A stretch of 64,000 nucleotides of DNA from positions 62,001-126,000 of the forward strand of contig MSJH02000546.1 in NCBI GenBank assembly GCA_001931875.2, written 5' to 3'. A program made the translations under genes and the position numbers. Shown piece after piece: positions 11,256 through 22,580 of this stretch. Source of the DNA: Byssochlamys sp. IMV 00236. Taxonomy: Eukaryota; Ascomycota; Eurotiomycetes; Eurotiales; Thermoascaceae. The notes beneath the pieces are model-generated. The model had not been told where the DNA came from and made no database searches. It saw only the letters and a list, made by a program, of their open reading frames with translations. The stretch's first letter is position 1, and the number at the start of each line of letters is the position of its first letter.

Positions 11256-12638
11256 CACGCAGCAGTAGGTGCGGGATGGTGATGAAGCTGGGACACATGG
11301 AGATGCGGGTTGAAGAAAGGATTTGATATCAGGAGCAATTTGGAAAAATAAACCAAAAAGCGTGCAACGTGTGACCCGCCGAGAACACATCTAGGCAACG
11401 CTGAACAATCACGGTGATATCGCTGCGGCGACGATATGTGTAAACGGTGATCAGAAGTCCCAAGTAGATCTGCAGCAAAGCCGGCCTGCACCGCAGCTTC
11501 CCGCCATATAAGTGAAGTAGAACAACAGCGCGTCACCACATAGAAAGAACATCCGACATCAGAGGGGGGCATTTATGTTACAGGATCAGAACCTATAAGT
11601 AAGCACCCATAGGTTAGTATGAAAAGGCACAGCCTCTTTTGGAAATCCATGATAACATAGTCTGCTTTCCTACTAAGGACCCAGGTGTGCAGCCCGCAAG
11701 CAGCCTCAAGCCAATAACTGATAAAGTACCAAGCGATGTTGGAACCAGGGATCAAGAATATGCATTCGCGACCTCCACAAATCTCCGATGGAGGAGGCTC
11801 TGCCAGGACTCATGGACAGAACGGTCGATATCCCCGTTAGGACTTGGAAGCTACCTCACAGCCGTCGGAGGAATATTGGGGGCCAAAGCATCCATCAACG
11901 ACTCAAGAAATGACAGTACGTTCTCTAAATCTCCCTCCATAATGTCAACATATCGAGCAACTGAAACTGCTTATAGGATCAGCATCATAAACAAGGCTCC
12001 AATATCCTCAGTGTTTTGCTTATACTACCTCTCCAGGTACCTTGAGGAACGATACCAGGTTTTGATTGCTGCTTAACGGATTTATTCATCAATACGATGT
12101 CCTCACAAGTCCCCTGCTAGATAATGAGCGCGGTAACCTTCAAGCCATCGCCCGGAGCAATGTGGCTGTGGTTGCGTTGGCGTCTTGGGGATAGGCGACC
12201 TTTCCGCTGGCGTGACATAGCGAAAGGCTGTGAGTCCTAACAATAGATCAGAAATATCTTAGCTTGCGGCACAGGGACCGATACATGAGATGCAATTTAA
12301 GCATATCTCATGGGTCAGATTCCTACCAGATATTGCAGCAATGCTGTATCTTTGATGTTGCTCCGCAGCATCACCGCATACAGTAGATAGCCCTAAACCC
12401 TAGTTTCCTGTTTCAGTCTATAGTCACAGGGTCCCATCCTGAAATGCCAGGCTACGTCATGATCTTGGCTGTAGATTGAATGATGCTGCCTGCTTATCGC
12501 TGAAAGTTATATAAACGAGATCTCAGATCCAAAGAAGTCCAGATTCCATCACTTCTTGAAATCCAGACAAGAAATCAGTGCATCTCCTCATTTCACGGCA
12601 ATACATATATACATGATTTAAACTACCACTCATTCATA
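11256..12638. promoter_or_regulatory. divergent intergenic region
   Basis: 1.38 kb between the membrane-protein gene (-) and the I78-like gene (+). A plus-strand open frame at 11639-12076 shows no domain and I do not call it. A telo-box-like CCCTAAACCCTA lies at 12391-12402, about 240 bp before the I78 start. AT-rich DNA at 12590-12630 precedes the ATG. Confidence 0.4.
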
Positions 12639-13047
12639 ATGCCTCTCGTCGTTCCAGGGATCAACTCCTCTTTCGGAGATAAGTCGGAATGGGTGAACAA
12701 ATTGATGGGCAAGAAACTCACCGACTCTACGACTGATGCTACTGTATGTGTCTCTATTTCGAGTCATCGGCTTGGTTTTGTTCTGGATTTACTAACCCAT
12801 TTGTCTTGTATATAGTCCTTTGCAAAGAAGGATCTCCCCCAGACACACAGGGTCGTTAAACAGGGAGATATGACAACCATGGACCATAACCCGGATAGGT
12901 TAGTCTCACTAGTTGGCAGCGATGACATACACCTGCATCTGCCATTATCGTCTCATTGGGAGCTTTGCTAATACTTAGACAACTTCTACCAGATTGAACA
13001 TCCATGTGGATGACGATGGAACCGTTCGTGATGTTAGGTACGGCTAA
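12639..13047 (+). CDS. small I78-family proteinase-inhibitor-like protein
   Basis: Three small exons, 12639..12743, 12816..12898 and 12993..13047, join cleanly (introns 72 and 94 nt; donors GTATGT and GTTAGT; branches ACTAAC and GCTAAT; acceptors TAG and CAG) to give 80 residues starting MPLVVPGINSSFGDKSEW. The C-terminal half carries the I78 signature: QGDMTTMDHNPDRLNI, followed by HVDDDGTVRDVRYG at the terminus. I78 proteins (Aspergillus elastase inhibitor type) resemble the potato inhibitor I fold and block serine proteases. There is no signal peptide, suggesting a cytosolic protein. There are no cysteines at all, and the Cys-Gly seen at the end of many bacterial members is Tyr-Gly here, so the fold must do without the usual disulfide. 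Function is inferred from family only. Confidence 0.82.
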
Positions 13048-13571
13048 AGCTTGAGGAGGAGGGTGATCTCTTTTATTTCAGCCACCTTGGAGATTTTGGC
13101 CCAGTGCCTCTATCTCTACGTATAATGACGATTTCTGGGAGATTATCCCAAGACGCTGTACTGTTACTTATATTGGGCTATGATGATTTATGGAAGTTCT
13201 TTACCTATGTGTAACGACTGAAGATGGCGCAGAATGACACAATATAGAGCGACTTGTTTTTAAAGCTTGTAATTGATATAGGCATTAAAGGCAAAAGCAA
13301 CTAGTACTTTTGGCCACATAGCAGGCTGGTGACTGAACTGCTCCTCAAGTGAGACTCAAAACATGCGGTCCGTCTCGTCAAGACAGTCACGTCAATCTTC
13401 ATGGCATCTAACTGCCGATGTATGTTACTAGTAACATCGTTGAGTCTGTTCAGATGCAACCAGTATAGATAAATATCCGGCAATGATCCTCTCAAGACAC
13501 ATGATGTGAGAATGTCGATCAGAGGATGCTACAAATACATATTGCTGCGGACGGACATGTCCCTTCGCGAA
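13048..13571. other. convergent intergenic region
   Basis: About 520 bp between the 3' ends of the I78-like gene (+) and the Fyv6-like gene (-). No gene or conserved element recognised; a minus-strand frame at 13301-13495 has no supporting feature. Confidence 0.5.
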
Positions 13572-14549
13572 TTATGACGAATCTTCGTCGGAACTATAGG
13601 CTATTAACCCTGATAATGGTGCAGCAGCTTTGGCCACAGGAGGACTGGGCTGCGAAGGTGTTTGAGCTTTTGCTGGGAGCCCTTGTGCCGTTACAGTGGC
13701 TGTTGCCGGCCGTGACTGGTTCGTCGATGGTGGTATAGAGGACTTTGACTCCTCCTTATTCTTCTCCGTATCTTCCTTGGCGGACGCAGAGCTAGCTTTC
13801 CGCTCCGTGGAGCCAGAAGCCTCCGTCTCTTCTGCCGCTGATGACTTGCGTCTTTTCCCTGGGATCAATGATTCCTTCTTCTTATCACGCCTCCTTTTCC
13901 GTCCGGAGATCGCCCATTGCGCCTCTTCGCCCGGGGATCCTGCCCCAGGATTGGCTGTCTCTCCAGATGCTGTTTCGAGTAGGGCTTTATCGGCTTCTTG
14001 GCGCTGACGGTGGAACGCTTCCAGCTGCTCAGCGGTCTCTTGCTTGACCGCAGCCTCTTTAGCTCGCGTCGACTCGAGGAGCGAATCTAGAAACTCGACC
14101 TCATCCTCATCCAGAGAACGAAATTGGTTCTTCAGCCGAATCGACTCTTCAAAGGCCTCTTGCTTGGCCACTGTATGACGGCAAGGGTTTCACCCTGATA
14201 TGTTAGCCGGAGGTCATGGAGAAGTGCGGTTTTTCCTTCCATGGCCGTGTCATTTATTCATCATCATCGAAGAAAAAGAAAAGGAAAGAAAGGATGGATA
14301 ACATCACGTCGAATTGTTATTGGTTGACTACAATGATTCATAGTGGTGGAGGCGAAGAAACAATGCTATTGAGCACAACTCACTCTTGTTCTGCTGCAGC
14401 ACTTCATAGAGACTCTTCCCATCGTTCTGTTTTCCTATCTCCGCCTTCCGTCTCCGCTCTTCCTCCAATTCCTGCTGTGCCCGGAGCCATTCGTCATCAC
14501 GATTCACGGGCTCTTCGTTGGTCCCTGCGGATACAAAGCCGGAAGACAT
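13572..14549 (-). CDS. FAM192A/Fyv6 N-terminal domain protein, putative splicing factor
   Basis: Two exons, 14549..14384 and 14170..13572, with a 213-nt intron (donor GTGAGT, acceptor ACAG), give 254 residues. The N-terminus MSSGFVSAGTNEEP, the charged helix WLRAQQELEEERRRK, and GKSLYEVLQQNK joined across the intron to AKQEAFEESIRLKNQFRSL form the FAM192A/Fyv6 domain. The rest is a low-complexity Lys/Ser/Ala/Pro region with a KRRRDKKK nuclear-localisation-like cluster, ending in an acidic Ser tail (YSSDEDSS) as in human FAM192A (PIP30). Yeast Fyv6 acts in the second step of splicing; human FAM192A binds the proteasome activator PA28-gamma. A spliceosomal role is the likelier one in fungi. It sits head-to-head with gldB. 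Confidence 0.85.
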
Positions 14550-15478
14550 GTTCGCAGGCTGATTTTACCCGTAGGGGCAGATCGGTTCTGACCTGGTGGG
14601 ATGGGTTCTAGTGCGGTTGCGACAGGTGGGCGCGCCGTCACCAAGTGCATATAACTCGGGCCAGGATAATTTCTAAGCAGTCCGTCGTCCCTGGCAGCGG
14701 CGTATCTAACTAAGACAGAGACGAATTGCGCCTGAACTTCACGGAGAAAGTAAGTAGACGGCCTTAGTGTGCGGCTTTCCGCGGCAGAATTAGCCAGGCG
14801 GTGACGTGACGTCAAACTGGACATATCTGCAAAATCACCGAAAGGCAGCTCAACCCGCCGGTAAGGTTCTTTCTGCCACTAGAGTAGATAGATAGATAGA
14901 GAGAATAATACACGCTGGTGTCTGTGTATTCCCTTTTAACCGGTGAGACACTAATGAAACCGGTATCCCCAATGGCCCCTGGCAGACATGCGGTGCCTGA
15001 TTGAGCAATCAGATAGCATAGCATTTTCTACTGGGTCTGATCGGCCAATTCCCCTGTCGAAAGCTTGGATGAACAGCTATGCCCTTTTTACCCGATATTG
15101 GGCCCATTCGGCTTGAATATTAACCAGCAAACGGTCGATCCTCCGACTAGAAATGGGACGGCCTTCCCCCACCTTCTGGGGCCACCAGGAGGGGCGTTGG
15201 AGAGCGATTACCTGCAGTGACTGGCGCGTTACCCTCTCTGGATTGCCCCTCATTGACGATTGCGATACTGGCGCTTGTGTTGTTGCTGTGCTGCTGGTTC
15301 CCCGCCAATGCGGACTCTCGCTCGTGTTGGCTTCCCCTCCCTTATAGAGGGGGGAAGCTCCCTTCTTGCGCAGTCTTGCTCGACTTTCTTTCCAGCATCT
15401 CTCCGTATCACTCCATTCTCTTCGTGTTACAAACATAGATTCTTCGAACATAGATTTTTCTCTCTCCAAACACACAAG
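14550..15478. promoter_or_regulatory. shared upstream region of the Fyv6-like gene and gldB
   Basis: 929 bp between two divergent starts. It includes a GATA-type microrepeat (TAGATAGATAGATAGA) at 14885-14900 and a pyrimidine-rich stretch leading into the gldB ATG (CTCTCTCCAAACACACAAG), a common Aspergillus leader feature. GldB genes are osmotically induced in Aspergillus, so stress elements could lie here, but I did not identify a convincing one. Confidence 0.4.
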
Positions 15479-16557
15479 ATGTCGAACCTCGATCACACCA
15501 AGTAGGTACCTCTGCACATAATCAACAAAGCGCGAGAAACTTATCGAGATCTTGTACAGGTTGACTTTCACCCTCAACACCGGCGCGAAGATCCCCGCCG
15601 TTGGTCTGGGTACCTGGCAGTCCAAGCCCAACGAGGTCAAGGAGGCCGTGAAGACTGCGCTGGCCAAGGGATACCGTCACATTGACACGTAAGTAATATT
15701 CTCTGATCCGGACACTTGAGCATCCCGTGAAAAAAGCTGACAAGCGGGTGTGCAGCGCTCTTGCCTATGGCAACGAAGCAGAGGTTGGCGAGGGTATCAA
15801 GGAGTCGGGTGTTCCCCGCGAAGAGATCTGGGTGACCACCAAGCTGGACAACACCTGGCACCACCGTGTCCAGGAGGGTATTGACTCCTCCCTCAAGAGC
15901 CTTGGTCTTGATTATGTCGATCTCTACCTGGTGCACTGGCCCAGCTCCACGGACCCGAATGACAAGAAGAAGCACCTGCCTGACTGGGACTTCATCAAGA
16001 CCTGGTACGTCCCAATTGTTATTTTCCCGTGGAGACCTTCATGGCATTAACACTAGAACAGGCAAGAGATGCAGAAGCTCCCTGCTACCGGCAAGGTCAA
16101 GAACATCGGTGTCTCCAACTTCGGAATCAAGAACCTGGAGAAGCTCCTGAACGACCCGAGCACCAAGATCGTTCCTGCGGTCAACCAGATTGAGCTGCAC
16201 CCCAATAACCCATCGCCCAAGCTGGTCGCCTACAACAAGGAGAAGGGCATCCACTGCACAGGTTACTCTTGCTTGGGATCGACCAACTCGCCTTTGTACA
16301 AGGACCAGACCCTCCTGACGTTGGCGGAGAAGAAGGGCAAGACTCCCCAGCAGGTTCTGCTTCTGTGGGGTCTGCAGAAGGGCTGGAGTGTCATCCCCAA
16401 GTCCGTCAACAAGGAGCGCATTGAGAAGAACTTCGAGCTGGACGGCTGGGAGCTCTCTGAGGACGAGATCAAGGCGCTGGACAACCTGCCCGACCGTTTC
16501 AAGGTCTGCGGTGACGACTGGCTTCCTGTCAAGGTCTTCTTTGGTGATGACGAGTAA
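15479..16557 (+). CDS. gldB: NADP-dependent glycerol dehydrogenase, aldo-keto reductase
   Basis: Four exons, 15479..15501, 15560..15688, 15756..16004 and 16062..16557 (introns 58, 67, 57 nt), give 298 residues. The first coding exon is only 23 nt; its donor must be GTAGGT, because the next in-frame triplet is TAG. The AKR catalytic tetrad is complete: D50 and Y55 in HIDTALAYGNE, K80 in VTTKLD, H111 in LYLVHWP. The C-terminal cofactor loop [15 protein letters not shown] is the NADP(H)-binding signature. The sequence, including the KVFFGDDE terminus, closely fits Aspergillus GldB, which reduces dihydroxyacetone to glycerol and is needed for glycerol accumulation under osmotic stress. Confidence 0.92.
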
Positions 16558-16992
16558 AGGCCTAGTACCTGGCACGCGCATAGAAACATATACCCGAACT
16601 GTCTTAAATTAGGTACCTACAGACCCAGAGTGGTCATACGAGCAGCTTATGTTATGTTCCATCATAGACTTGATGACAATGAATAGACTTCTTTCATCAC
16701 CTCCGCATGACAATAGCTCTTTCTTGCAGTACATTAGCGCATTGGATAAAAATAATTATGATCGTGGTTTTTTAGGGAGATATCAGAGACTAGAGGGAAT
16801 AAGCCTCCCGTTTCAGTTTCATACTGAGTACTTAAACCAACCGGCGGGTGGCAACGGCTGCCTCCGGAGTCGGGGGTGCACCGCCACATCAGCTGCGCGG
16901 AGACCACCCCTCAAGAACCAGGCATCGTCCATCTTGTCTTTCCATCTTCCATCTAACGCTTCTGTCGAGAAACCCATCTCGATATCAACAGC
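16558..16992. other. intergenic between gldB and the next gene
   Basis: 435 bp between two plus-strand genes. It must hold the gldB 3' UTR and a compact promoter. Nothing distinctive seen. Confidence 0.45.
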
Positions 16993-18422
16993 ATGGCGCC
17001 ATCAAGTGGGCACCTGTTGCTCCCCAAGGTTTGGCGGGCAGCCAGGTCAGTATCCCTCTTGCGTCTATCGGCCATTGACCATAGTTACTGACTCATAGTT
17101 CCCGCAGGTTTGCCTACGAGAAGGCGTATAGAGCCCTCAAATCGAAATTCCCTGAGCAGATCCAGCAGGCTCAGCTGCGATTGCAGCCAGCCTATGCTCG
17201 AATTACCCCCAAGCAACCCATCAGCCGTGCCGCTGCTATCCGCCAGGCCCGTGGCCGATACTTCTCTACACACGCAGCTGGCAAGCTTGTCAATGCCGCT
17301 GCCGCCCGTGGAAGCGCCCCTTCTTACCAGAGCACTCGTGTCGGTTCTGCCGTCAGTCGCCTTACTGCGCAAGCGCCCTTCGCGACGACTCTTCGTCCTA
17401 ACCTGACGGGTGGTACTCTGGGTCGGACAGCGGGAGGCTATGCTATCGGTGCCGGGCGTGTTGGAGGAGCGCGGTACTTCTCGCATGGACCGGCGAACCC
17501 CGCGCAGGTCATCAACAATGTCTCGCAAGGAGTACGTGCTTTCTTCTTGTCCGGTCAGAGGGTCAGATTCGACGGAATTGATCCTCGTACGGGCGAGAAG
17601 CGTTACAAGGCTGTGACTGCTCTCCAGGATCAGGCTGAACGCCGCATGGCAGATATCCCACGCGCGAGTCCCGGCTCATACATTGACTTCGAAGTTTCTC
17701 CTACCATCACCGCTTTCGGTGTCATGGGGGAACTGCAAAAGAAGCAGGTGTCGGCTGAGGATTTCGAGCAAAACACTCTTAGCTCCGAGGGCCTTCTAGA
17801 GCTGCTGTCCGTCGACTTCGCACGTGCACTAAAGGATTTTGCTGCTGTGCTGAACGATCTGAAGCGTCTCTCGGCGCTAGGAGACTTGCCTATTTCTCTG
17901 CAAGGGAAATCCACAATCCGAGTAGGGTTCCCGGGTTGCGATGCGGACACAGTGGAGCGACTATGTGATGAAGTGGGAGTTGAAAGGGGCCGAATCATCC
18001 AAGATGAGGACTTCGAGGTCCGCAACGCCGCTGATCTCGCTCTTCTCTTCCCATTTGCCCCCAGCGTTGCACCTTCATCCGCGGCTGGTTACTTCAACCT
18101 GAGAGACCCGCCCGGACAGCAGACTCCACATGAAGTCGACTGGCGCGACATGATGTCTTCAGAACGCAAGACACATCCTTCGTGGATTTACTCACCGCAC
18201 ACTGGAACCGGTCTGGACTACGAGGACGTTGAGATGTTCGGGCCAAACCCTTGGACAACCTCGCCGTCTGGCTATTCTAGCGTCGACATCAGTGAACTGG
18301 GTGATAGGGGATTCTTTCCTGAGTTGTCTGTCACAGGAGGTTCTCGATCCGCAGATCATGAAGGTCTCGGGGGAATATATAGATTCATTTCTGAATGCGA
18401 CCAAGCTGCAGCGGGTCGTTGA
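16993..18422 (+). CDS. conserved fungal protein of unknown function, mitochondrial-type N-terminus
   Basis: Two exons, 16993..17045 and 17108..18422, with a 62-nt intron (donor GTCAGT, acceptor GCAG), give 455 residues. The protein begins MAPSSGHLLLPKVWRAARFAYEKAYRAL and stays basic, Arg/Ala/Gly-rich and nearly free of acids for about 110 residues (ARGRYFSTHAAGKL, GGARYFSHG), with the look of a mitochondrial targeting region. The central part (about 150-320) is a mixed alpha/beta region with GQRVRFDGIDPRTGEKRYKA. The C-terminus ends GGIYRFISECDQAAAGR. I have a weak memory of fungal homologues labelled casein kinase II beta-2, but there is no CK2-beta zinc finger here (the true CK2-beta is at 22581), so I would not carry that label. 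Unknown function. Confidence 0.72.
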
Positions 18423-20527
18423 CTTTTGTTCTCTTGACACAGGCTTCGTCAGCCATCTCCTTTTGTTGATTTCGTTTTTGATATGGCGTTTTCTGGAATA
18501 CCTTATTTGTTTTACTATCAGATTAGGTGTGAGCCGTGATAGCGTTGAGAAGAGACCATCATGGCTCCGCTGGATCCGTCCGATAAGGATGTTGATCGAT
18601 AGACTGTCGTTGACACTCTCCACTAATTCTACTGTCTACTTGATGTATTGCCGAAGCTGTATCAGGGTTTTACGGTCCATAACATATCAGATTGAAGTTA
18701 CATACTATGGCTTGCACGTACAATGTAGTCGACGGGCCAAGAATATCTTCGATAATGAGAAAATACTTGAAACAGAATACCCAAGTTAACGGCTCTCATA
18801 ATACTTAGATGCGCGGGGCCTTTATCGTATTCTTTATCGATCAATAATGCTAGTTTTACATACTGAGAGAGGTGGAGGGTACCGAGAGTCTCAAGATACT
18901 CGTGGTCATAGATTCGGACTCGACCGCATGTTTTGTTCCCCGTTCTGGATGACATCGGGTCTTAGGTTCCCCTGGGCATGTCTTACCTGGTTGGACTTGT
19001 AGATCGATGTTAATAATAGATAAACAAGGAAGGCCTTTTCTTTTTGTTTTGTTTTATTTTGTTTTCTTGTCTTTATTCCTGTGACATAATGGCCCATTAT
19101 GATGCTTGGTTGATGGTCGGAATCTGCAAGACAGGTGCAATGTATTACTTATTATCCCAGATAACTAGATCTGCCGGCGGTTCTAACAGCATCTATGCAC
19201 GCAATAATTCTTTTTGGGAAGGGAGGGGTGATCGTGGAGTATGGTGTCGGATCTTTCAAAAGAAACAAAAGTGAAGTTGAGACGAGTTAAGATCTTTATC
19301 CCCGCAATACTATATTCACTCTAGGGTCCGGTCCTTGATCTCAGTTTTAGAACTCCCGACGGGTACTAGCGATAGAACAAGTCTCCTCTCCATTCTCTGC
19401 AGGATCTGAAACTAGTGAGGTCTTCCCTTCCGTGCCATGTATGTGTACGACTACGGGTAGTTCCATTGTTGGATTGGAGGCTGGGTGTGGGTTGATAAGC
19501 ATGGTAGTTAGTTGGCGTTACATTGGGAGACTAAACATGGCCAATGAGAGGTATTATCTATGTACGTTATACGAGTATGTATTTTTGCGACATGTTGTGT
19601 TGCTTGCGTTGTTCTTTTTCCAAGAAAAGGAAATGGGTCTTGATAACCGCTGAGAATCGTGTTGGGGCCGTTATTGGGAAGTATGGTATACACGTCTGTT
19701 GGACAGTTGGAGAGTTTTTCCCGTGTATGGTAAGAGGCAGTGGGTAATGGTTTATCGCGTCGCGGTGGTTCAAACAGGACATCTGTAGAATTCATCAATA
19801 TAGTTGATTGTGGGCATTAGATACTAATACTTAGGAATGACAATGTTCAAGGATAAAATCCAATGCTTCATGGGAAATGCGTATCTGTATAACTAACTAC
19901 CTACTTCCAAGGTTATACCATAATTTGGCCATATCGCGTTTTAGCCAGGTCGGGACAAACATGCGCCCTAATAGGCGGACTAGGGAGGCCGGAATTGTCT
20001 GTGTGCGCCACGTCGAAGCTAAGCATCGTTGCTTGGTATTCTTGGTACTCTTGGTACTCTTGGCTCGTCTAGTTATTGTTAAGCGCGATACTGATAGGCC
20101 CAACGGCGTAGCTTAAGCAATCAAATGCGAAAAGCACGGGTGCAGTTCCCACAGAGGCACCGGGGGACCAACGCGAAATCATATAAGTCGTGTTGATCCC
20201 CGATAAGGGTCGATCGATGTGCCTTGCGAAAGGTTTTTGCGCTCGGGTATTTCGAGTCAGTTAGAGCAAGCCACCAGCCCAGCGACCCTTTCCCTTCACA
20301 GACGTCGCTGCCCAGTGCCGATAGACCATGGTTGCCCTCAGCCCACCGGGGTAGCCGCAGGATTATAGATAGTGCCGACGTTGAATCTGTTGCGAGCGCA
20401 TTCTGAGAAAATTTGCATCCGATATCCTTTCTCTCTCCCGGCATGCTTATATCTGTGGAGCTCCCATAGTTCTTCTCTTGGCTAGTTCGCGTCTTGCCCC
20501 TGGATAGCTCATGTTGCCTTCATCAAG
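18423..20527. other. 2.1-kb intergenic region, no supported gene
   Basis: Between two plus-strand genes. Open frames on both strands are short and without motifs. It is AT-rich from about 18430 to 19950. A small tandem repeat of CTTGGTACT is visible at about 20038-20065. The 3' half probably holds the promoter and leader of the glycosyltransferase gene at 20528. Confidence 0.45.
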
Positions 20528-21817
20528 ATGCACCTGCACCCAACGATGTGGCGCTCGTCTTTCTCATGCGGCTCACTGACACGGTCTCAAATCAACTTTC
20601 TGGTCTCATATTTCATCGTCTTCCTCTTCGCGGTCTTGTATTGCCGGCGCAACTTCTATCGAGATCCTGGATCTATCTTTTTCGACCCGGTGGAGGGGTA
20701 TCGACCGATATACAGCCTAGAGAGGGTCCAACGGGCGAAGGCTTTCATCAAGCAGATATCTACCGAGCAGACATCTCCGCTCAGAACAAATACTCAACAT
20801 GAGAAGAACATGTGCATTGGCATCGCGACGGTGAAGCGGCCCGGTGATCAGCCTATCGACATGACATTGGGTTCTCTTCTAGCGGATCTGACACTCGCGG
20901 AGAGAGAGGAGATATACTTGACATTGCTCTTTGCTCACGAGCCAGTGACAAACCATCCGTTCTTCAATGTACCATGGGTTCACGCCGTAACGGATAAGGT
21001 TATGACATACGAAGAACTACACCACAAACCACCGTCTCTGGCTGGAGTGAACAAAGAACATCGAATCGCGAAAAAGACGCTCCAAGACTACGCTCTTTTG
21101 CTGCGTTCTTGCCTCAATCAGACTGATGCCCCGTGGATCACTATACTAGAGGATGATGTTTTAGCGCAGGAAGGATGGTATCCAAGGACCATGCGCAACC
21201 TCCACTCGCTGCAGCATAAGCAGAAGGAAATGGGAGGCAAGAAGTGGCTCTACCTCCGTTTGTTCTATACGGAGAAGTTCATGGGGTGGAACTCAGAGAA
21301 TTGGCCTCGATATCTATGTTGGAGTCTTATCCTGGTGTCTCTGCCAGCTGTATGTGGTTTTCACATACGACGCCGCTTCCCTTCCGCTCGCAATAGCGTG
21401 TCTCTCGAGTTCATCTGCATCCTCAGATTCTTGTGTGTACCTATGGCGATTGCACTATTCTTTCTCTCCGGACGTGTCAGTATGCAACCGCTGCGCCCAG
21501 GCCTCTGCCGAATGAACGAATTTGGCTGCTGTTCTCAGGCATTAGTTTTCCCTCGTGAAAACGTTCCCGCGTTGATCGACCATCTGGACGAAAAGCATAC
21601 ATCGCCGGGCCCTGTCGACAGTGTGATCGAGGAGTGGGCTGATGAGAAAGGCCTGGACCGCTGGGCGTTGGTGCCAAGCGCAATGCAGCATATAGGAAAG
21701 AAGACACACAAAAAGAACGAAGACAGCCAACCCCGGGATAAATTTGAGGTTTCAGGCGCAAGGGGTCTGTGGAGTTTCGGATTCGAATTGCACGGTAATC
21801 CGCGCGGGCATTGGTAG
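20528..21817 (+). CDS. PGAP4-like (GT109-type) Golgi membrane glycosyltransferase
   Basis: Intronless 429-residue frame. It has an N-terminal signal-anchor helix (about 23-40, NFLVSYFIVFLFAVLYC) and an N-terminal half-domain with a nucleotide-sugar-type acidic motif, WITILEDDVL, with E208-D209-D210. Two adjacent membrane helices (about 262-280 and 299-317) interrupt the catalytic fold. The second half-domain carries GCCSQALVFPRENV and GPVDSVIEEWADEKGLDRW. A GT-A fold split by a tandem transmembrane hairpin is the peculiar plan of animal PGAP4/TMEM246, which adds GalNAc to GPI anchors in the Golgi; related fungal proteins are grouped in GT109. I infer a GPI-glycan side-chain transferase; donor sugar and acceptor are unknown. 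The eglC product in this window is a plausible GPI-anchored client class. Confidence 0.72.
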   Translation: MHLHPTMWRSSFSCGSLTRSQINFLVSYFIVFLFAVLYCRRNFYRDPGSIFFDPVEGYRPIYSLERVQRAKAFIKQISTEQTSPLRTNTQHEKNMCIGIATVKRPGDQPIDMTLGSLLADLTLAEREEIYLTLLFAHEPVTNHPFFNVPWVHAVTDKVMTYEELHHKPPSLAGVNKEHRIAKKTLQDYALLLRSCLNQTDAPWITILEDDVLAQEGWYPRTMRNLHSLQHKQKEMGGKKWLYLRLFYTEKFMGWNSENWPRYLCWSLILVSLPAVCGFHIRRRFPSARNSVSLEFICILRFLCVPMAIALFFLSGRVSMQPLRPGLCRMNEFGCCSQALVFPRENVPALIDHLDEKHTSPGPVDSVIEEWADEKGLDRWALVPSAMQHIGKKTHKKNEDSQPRDKFEVSGARGLWSFGFELHGNPRGHW

Positions 21818-22580
21818 GATAATGACTTCGACTTAATAGTAACCGGGTAGAATCGTTATGACTTGCTAGAACTATTCAATAATGATTCATAATGAAATGA
21901 GTAATATTTTCTAATGGAGAATTCCCCTTTTATTACTCAACCACAGGCCCTTGACAGCTAGTCATTACCAGCACCAGTCATGTAAAGCAGGCTCTCCCTC
22001 CTCATAACCTGAATTTAGTGGAAGAGCTTCCTTAAGTTGAGAACAATGTAGCCTCTAAGCTGTGGGTCGAAATACACAATTGCAACCAGGGAATCCCCAT
22101 ATTTCATGCATAGCATGTAAGCTTTTGCCATAAGGAATAACCCATTTAATTATCTCAGAATCCAGGTACATAAACTGGGGAAACATGGATCACCCTTTTC
22201 GGTGTGACTGTCTATTGCCATTAGCCACCGCCTGCCATTCCAGGCATACTATGGGGAGTTTCTTCACCGCCTACCCCGCGCTAACCAGAAAACAGACATG
22301 GATCTTCGTGATATCAGAATGCCGCGCTTGGCCAGACTTGTGCTGTTTCTTTTCACTGTGCTGCACGTACCTCATCGGAGCAGTTGCCCAGAGGCCTTGG
22401 TGTGACCAGTGCAGCTTGAGAAGTGTGGGATATTTTACGATAATTGACTGTTTGACTTTGTATCTTTGTCGCACCTATCTCTCCCCCGCCGGGACTCCTT
22501 TTTGGGAGTGGCCTGGGCATTTACGAAATCAAAACTTCATCCAGAGACGAGAAACCGCTAAGAGGCACTTTGCGTCGCAA
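21818..22580. other. intergenic, upstream of CK2 beta
   Basis: 763 bp between two plus-strand genes, holding the 3' UTR of the glycosyltransferase and the CK2-beta promoter/leader. No gene recognised; a frame at 22185-22640 runs into the CK2-beta first exon in a different reading frame and is not supported. Confidence 0.45.

Noticed and set aside
11639..12076. 145-codon plus-strand open frame
   Set aside because: No recognisable motif, ordinary length for chance in this DNA, and no splice partner; treated as intergenic.
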